Positions 5,596 through 7,568 of a DNA stretch of 7,568 nucleotides are shown piece after piece. Location of the stretch: the NCBI GenBank assembly GCA_036231525.1, contig JAZAGZ010000028.1:1-7568 (forward strand), read 5' to 3'. The DNA comes from UBA6522 sp036231525. Lineage in GTDB: Bacteria; Pseudomonadota; Gammaproteobacteria; Steroidobacterales; Rariloculaceae. Both the position numbers and the translations under genes were made by a program. The notes beneath the pieces were generated by a model that worked only from the letters and a program-made list of their open reading frames with translations, was not told the DNA's origin and ran no database searches. Numbering within the stretch: the stretch's first letter is position 1; each line of letters opens with the position of its first letter.

Positions 5596-6504
5596 TTAAT
5601 CGAGTGTGAGCTCATTACCGAGGAGACCTTCCCCGGAGAAAGCTGTCAGCAAAACGTTATCGTGAGAGGGAACCACGAGAATTTTTTCTGTAAGTAATCC
5701 ATTTAACCAGGTAAGTTGCGACATCAGTGCTTGAGGGTCTTCGCCAATTCGGTTCATGGTCGCTTCAGGCCGGAGCCTTATCTCAGTTACGTTGTCAATG
5801 GACCAGCCGATGTCGCCGACAAGAAGGTACTCGGCACCGGTCTCAAGCTGGATGTATACCATCTGGTGACCCGGGGTATGACCGGGGGCGCTGATGAGCA
5901 CCATTCCGGGCGCGACAGGTAGCAGCTCATCGTAATCGACTACGATGTAATCTTTGGCTAGTTCTTCGGTGAGCTGAATCTCGGGGAGTTGGGGTGAATT
6001 GATCAAAGTGATCACCTGCGCGCGCGTCAAGATGGTCTTCTGCGCAATCTCGGCGCGATGAGAACCTCGCAGTACACCTGCTACATGGTCACCGTGTTCA
6101 TGGGTAATCACAATCATATTTGCCTGCCGCAGGGCGGACTGCACAATATCGTTTCGATCCTGCCAGTAGGGTTCGTCTCGACCGAAACCATAGAACCGGT
6201 GAACAGCCTCATCCATCCCGGCATCAATCATGATGAAGCCGTTGGAGTAAACGGCCTGAAAGGCCGTGCGCGCGGAAATGAATGGTTCGTCACTACCGTC
6301 TTCTATAACCGCGGCATAGGTTCGGTGGCTTTCCGCGAACTTTATGAAGTTGACAGATTCCGGGCGCGGCCCGGGAATGTATGTTGATGCCTGGCGAACA
6401 CGCTGCAGCAAATCAGGCGGGTATCCGGGTTCTTGGGCAGTGGCCCTTGAAACGACCGTACTTGCGAGGGTTAATCCAAGCAAAAAAGCAGCTTTGCGTT
6501 TCAT
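5596..6504 (-). CDS. Secreted metallo-beta-lactamase-fold hydrolase
   Basis: A 302-residue MBL-fold hydrolase with an N-terminal signal peptide (MKRKAAFLLGLTLASTVVSR, cleavage probably after ATA at 23), so it should act in the periplasm. The metal site is complete: HEHGDH (135-140) supplies His135, His137, Asp139 and His140; His209 comes from APGHTPGHQ, Asp231 from VGDIGW, and His281 from PSHD. A bridging Asp231 points to the glyoxalase II/lactonase type and argues against a B3 beta-lactamase. The GHTPGHQMVYI block also recalls N-acyl-homoserine lactonases, but that specificity is not shown. The ATG at the right end has a weak GGA ribosome site about 5 bases away. It lies 55 bases behind the 88-residue membrane protein gene on the same strand and may be co-transcribed with it. 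It is convergent with the dioxygenase, with no clear terminator between. The substrate is unknown. Confidence 0.88.
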   Translation of the reverse strand: MKRKAAFLLGLTLASTVVSRATAQEPGYPPDLLQRVRQASTYIPGPRPESVNFIKFAESHRTYAAVIEDGSDEPFISARTAFQAVYSNGFIMIDAGMDEAVHRFYGFGRDEPYWQDRNDIVQSALRQANMIVITHEHGDHVAGVLRGSHRAEIAQKTILTRAQVITLINSPQLPEIQLTEELAKDYIVVDYDELLPVAPGMVLISAPGHTPGHQMVYIQLETGAEYLLVGDIGWSIDNVTEIRLRPEATMNRIGEDPQALMSQLTWLNGLLTEKILVVPSHDNVLLTAFSGEGLLGNELTLD

Positions 6505-6559
6505 CGTTCCGTTTGTGACAGTGGTGGGTGGTGATGCAGAATCACGCGAGTGTTTTTGA

Positions 6560-6826
6560 TTACAGAGTTTTGATCAGCGCTAAATGAAGGGTGCTGGGAA
6601 TCTTATCGCTGCCAAAATTCAAGCGTCCGCTATTAGGCGGCACAAAGTTAACTACCTCTGTTCTCCGTCCCTCAATCATTGTTTCTGCTGATGGATGCGC
6701 ATTCATAGCGGCAGCGTTACTACCTCCGGTAAAAGCCTTCATGAATATGACGCCTAGAATCAGTCCGACAAAAATGCCAACTATCAGCATGAAGCTGTCA
6801 TAAAAGCGTCGATCTTGTCTGTTCAA
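6560..6826 (-). CDS. Small single-helix membrane protein resembling a cytochrome c anchor, without haem site
   Basis: The 88-residue product begins with a charged DRRFYDSF segment (5-12), then one long transmembrane helix (about 13-32), then a soluble tail of about 55 residues. The layout 'DR.F.D.FMLIVGI..G' is what I recall from the N-terminal anchors of gammaproteobacterial membrane-bound monohaem c-type cytochromes. No CxxCH occurs in the tail (ending STLHLALIKTL), and I found none in the other frames just downstream. The start is TTG 6826-6824, supported by AGGGAG (plus-strand 6833-6838) at an ideal 6-base distance. The next in-frame ATG lies inside the helix. A -10-like TATGAT (6853-6858) lies upstream. 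It could be a genuine small envelope protein or the remnant of a cytochrome gene. It sits between ubiK and the MBL gene on the same strand. Coding status is fairly likely; the function is unknown. Confidence 0.65.
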   Translation of the reverse strand: MNRQDRRFYDSFMLIVGIFVGLILGVIFMKAFTGGSNAAAMNAHPSAETMIEGRRTEVVNFVPPNSGRLNFGSDKIPSTLHLALIKTL

Positions 6827-6852
6827 ACGTAGCTCCCTGTATATGCAGGCGG

Positions 6853-6880
6853 ATCATATCGTAATACATTGGGCCTCAAA
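6853..6880 (-). promoter_or_regulatory. Possible promoter for the small membrane protein gene
   Basis: On the minus strand TTTGAG (6875-6880) and TATGAT (6853-6858) are 16 bases apart, followed by about 26 bases to the TTG start and its AGGGAG ribosome site. The -10 matches consensus at 5 of 6 positions; the -35 is weaker. If used, the anchor gene and the MBL gene would be transcribed independently of ubiK. Confidence 0.3.
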
Positions 6881-6908
6881 GGGAATGGTTCACTGCGTGC
6901 TGTTTTGA

Positions 6909-7166
6909 TCAGTCCGTGGAGTTGCTTTCGAGTTCTGCCAGTCTGGTTTCCAGAGCCTCCAATTTTTCTCGTGTCCTACTCAATACGGCCATCTGTACGT
7001 CGAACTCCTCCCGGGTAACCAAATCCATTCGGCTTAGCGCTGATTGCAGAAGAGATTTGAAATTACGCTCCATGTCTTCACCCATGGACTTTAAGTTGCC
7101 TGGCACAGAGTCAACCAGCTGTTTGGCCAACTCGTCCAGTGTGGGGCGATCGGATTTTTCAGTCAT
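6909..7166 (-). CDS. ubiK: Ubiquinone biosynthesis accessory factor UbiK (YqiC/BMFP family)
   Basis: A small helical protein of 85 residues matching the BMFP/YqiC family. In E. coli UbiK works with UbiJ to support aerobic ubiquinone synthesis, probably by bridging the Ubi complex and the membrane lipid. The N-terminus (LDELAKQLVDSVP, 10-22) and the amphipathic central helix (about 26-47, ending in SRMDLVTREEFD) carry the family signature. The last third (about 55-81, AVLSRTREKLEALETRLAELE) is a heptad-patterned coiled coil, as expected for the trimerising C-terminus. The ATG lies at the right end; the upstream GGTAA is a weak ribosome site. It is divergent from the secreted-protein gene at 7304. 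Downstream lies the small anchor protein gene, 82 bases away. The length is close to the family norm. Confidence 0.92.
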   Translation of the reverse strand: MTEKSDRPTLDELAKQLVDSVPGNLKSMGEDMERNFKSLLQSALSRMDLVTREEFDVQMAVLSRTREKLEALETRLAELESNSTD

Positions 7167-7199
7167 TTCATTACCGCGTGGTTATCAAAGTTTAGAATC

Positions 7200-7220
7200 A
7201 GTGGGGAAAACGACCCCATT
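7200..7220. repeat. Inverted repeat in the divergent ubiK / secreted-gene interval
   Basis: AGTGGGG (7200-7206) can pair with CCCCATT (7214-7220) around the 7-base loop AAAACGA. Six pairs are Watson-Crick and one is G-U; the inner TGGGG/CCCCA is perfect. It lies 34 bases upstream of ubiK and 83 bases upstream of the divergent gene, a place where a shared operator would be. No T-run follows, so a terminator is unlikely. Confidence 0.25.
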
Positions 7221-7303
7221 AAAAGTCTCCAGAAACAGAACATGATACCCTCGGTAGGCACAGGCAGGGGCTTAACATAATCTGATTCGTGCGGAGAAGA
7301 ATC

Positions 7304-7568
7304 ATGAGACGATGCGGAACGAAGCCATCTAACCTGTTTATTGTCCTGCTCGTGCTCTCGCCCGTGCTGGCGCAGGAGTCGGGGTATGATCCGCGTGACC
7401 TGTCTGGTGTGTGGTATGCGGGTACTGACTACCAGGGGGATGCTACTGAGCCGGGCGCTACAATTGCTTTCGGACCAGACATGCCGCTTGTTACGTCCGA
7501 GGGGCTCCAGCGTTACAGGCAGAACATCCCTACGGTGACGACCGACTCGCGTGTGCCAGCCGTGGATG
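7304..7568 (+). CDS. Secreted protein of uncharacterised 'DLSGVW' type, 3' end beyond the window
   Basis: An open frame of 88 codons runs without a stop to the last base, so the gene is truncated by the window edge. GGAG at 7293-7296, 7 bases before the ATG, supports the start, and CATAAT at 7276-7281 is a good -10 candidate without a clear -35. Residues 1-23 are a signal peptide (LFIVLLVLSPVLA), with cleavage likely before QESGYDPRDLSGVW, so the product is exported. The mature start 'DPRDLSGVW', then MPLVTSEGLQRYRQNIP and DSRVPAVD, follows a layout I recall from abundant uncharacterised secreted proteins of environmental proteobacteria ('DLSGvW ... pplT..g..r...n.P ... P..'). In those the region just beyond usually holds a conserved cysteine/proline block, which is cut off here. 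The function is unknown. The family recall is moderate; the gene itself is quite certain. Confidence 0.78.
   Translation, partial: MRRCGTKPSNLFIVLLVLSPVLAQESGYDPRDLSGVWYAGTDYQGDATEPGATIAFGPDMPLVTSEGLQRYRQNIPTVTTDSRVPAVD

Noticed and set aside
5582..5605. ACTCG/CGAGT inverted repeat between the convergent dioxygenase and MBL genes as a bidirectional terminator
   Set aside because: Only 5 pairs with a 14-base loop and no T-run on either side; too weak to call.
6058..6387. 109-codon plus-strand open frame opposite the MBL gene
   Set aside because: It lies entirely inside the complete MBL hydrolase gene on the other strand, and its translation has no domain features.
6542..6556. CAC-GCGA-GTG mini-hairpin followed by five T as a plus-strand terminator
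   Set aside because: The stem is only 3 bp and no plus-strand gene lies upstream.
7341..7538. 65-codon plus-strand open frame near the right end
   Set aside because: It is out of frame within the truncated secreted-protein gene that starts at 7304, which has the signal peptide and ribosome site.

Overview
The window looks like an ordinary chromosomal segment of a gammaproteobacterium, probably a marine or other aquatic uncultured lineage. This inference rests on gene content: a 93-residue PpiC-type parvulin, a UbiK (YqiC/BMFP) ubiquinone accessory factor, a CtpA-type S41 protease, a DUF938 methyltransferase and a small single-RRM RNA-binding protein. Base composition is moderate throughout. 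I see no insertion sequence, integrase, tRNA, rRNA, CRISPR array or attachment site.

Left part (1-3920, all + strand): a membrane-anchored S41 carboxyl-terminal processing protease, a three-helix membrane protein of unknown function, a PaaI-like hotdog thioesterase with a TTG start, a DUF938 SAM-dependent methyltransferase with a GTG start, the parvulin ppiC, and a secreted DUF6174 protein 16 bases behind ppiC. Gaps are 33-137 bases, so this may be several short transcription units and not one operon. Only the ppiC/DUF6174 pair is tightly spaced.

Middle part (3921-5581, + strand): a 258-base gap with a reasonable sigma70-like promoter leads to an RRM protein of 83 residues. A second 257-base gap with two inverted repeats then precedes an intradiol ring-cleavage dioxygenase with all four iron ligands present.

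Right part (5582-7568): the strand switches. Reading leftwards are ubiK, an 88-residue single-helix membrane protein that recalls the N-terminal anchor of cytochrome c proteins but has no haem site, and a secreted metallo-beta-lactamase-fold hydrolase that converges on the dioxygenase. Divergent from ubiK, a secreted protein gene starts at 7304 and runs off the window end.

The genes fall into envelope proteostasis (CtpA, and perhaps the secreted proteins), general folding and RNA functions (PpiC, RRM), quinone synthesis (UbiK), and catabolic or hydrolytic enzymes (dioxygenase, thioesterase, MBL hydrolase). Nothing ties them into one pathway, and I do not see a clear new multi-gene system. The best leads are the haem-less anchor protein, the structured leaders of the RRM and dioxygenase genes, and the uncharacterised secreted proteins.
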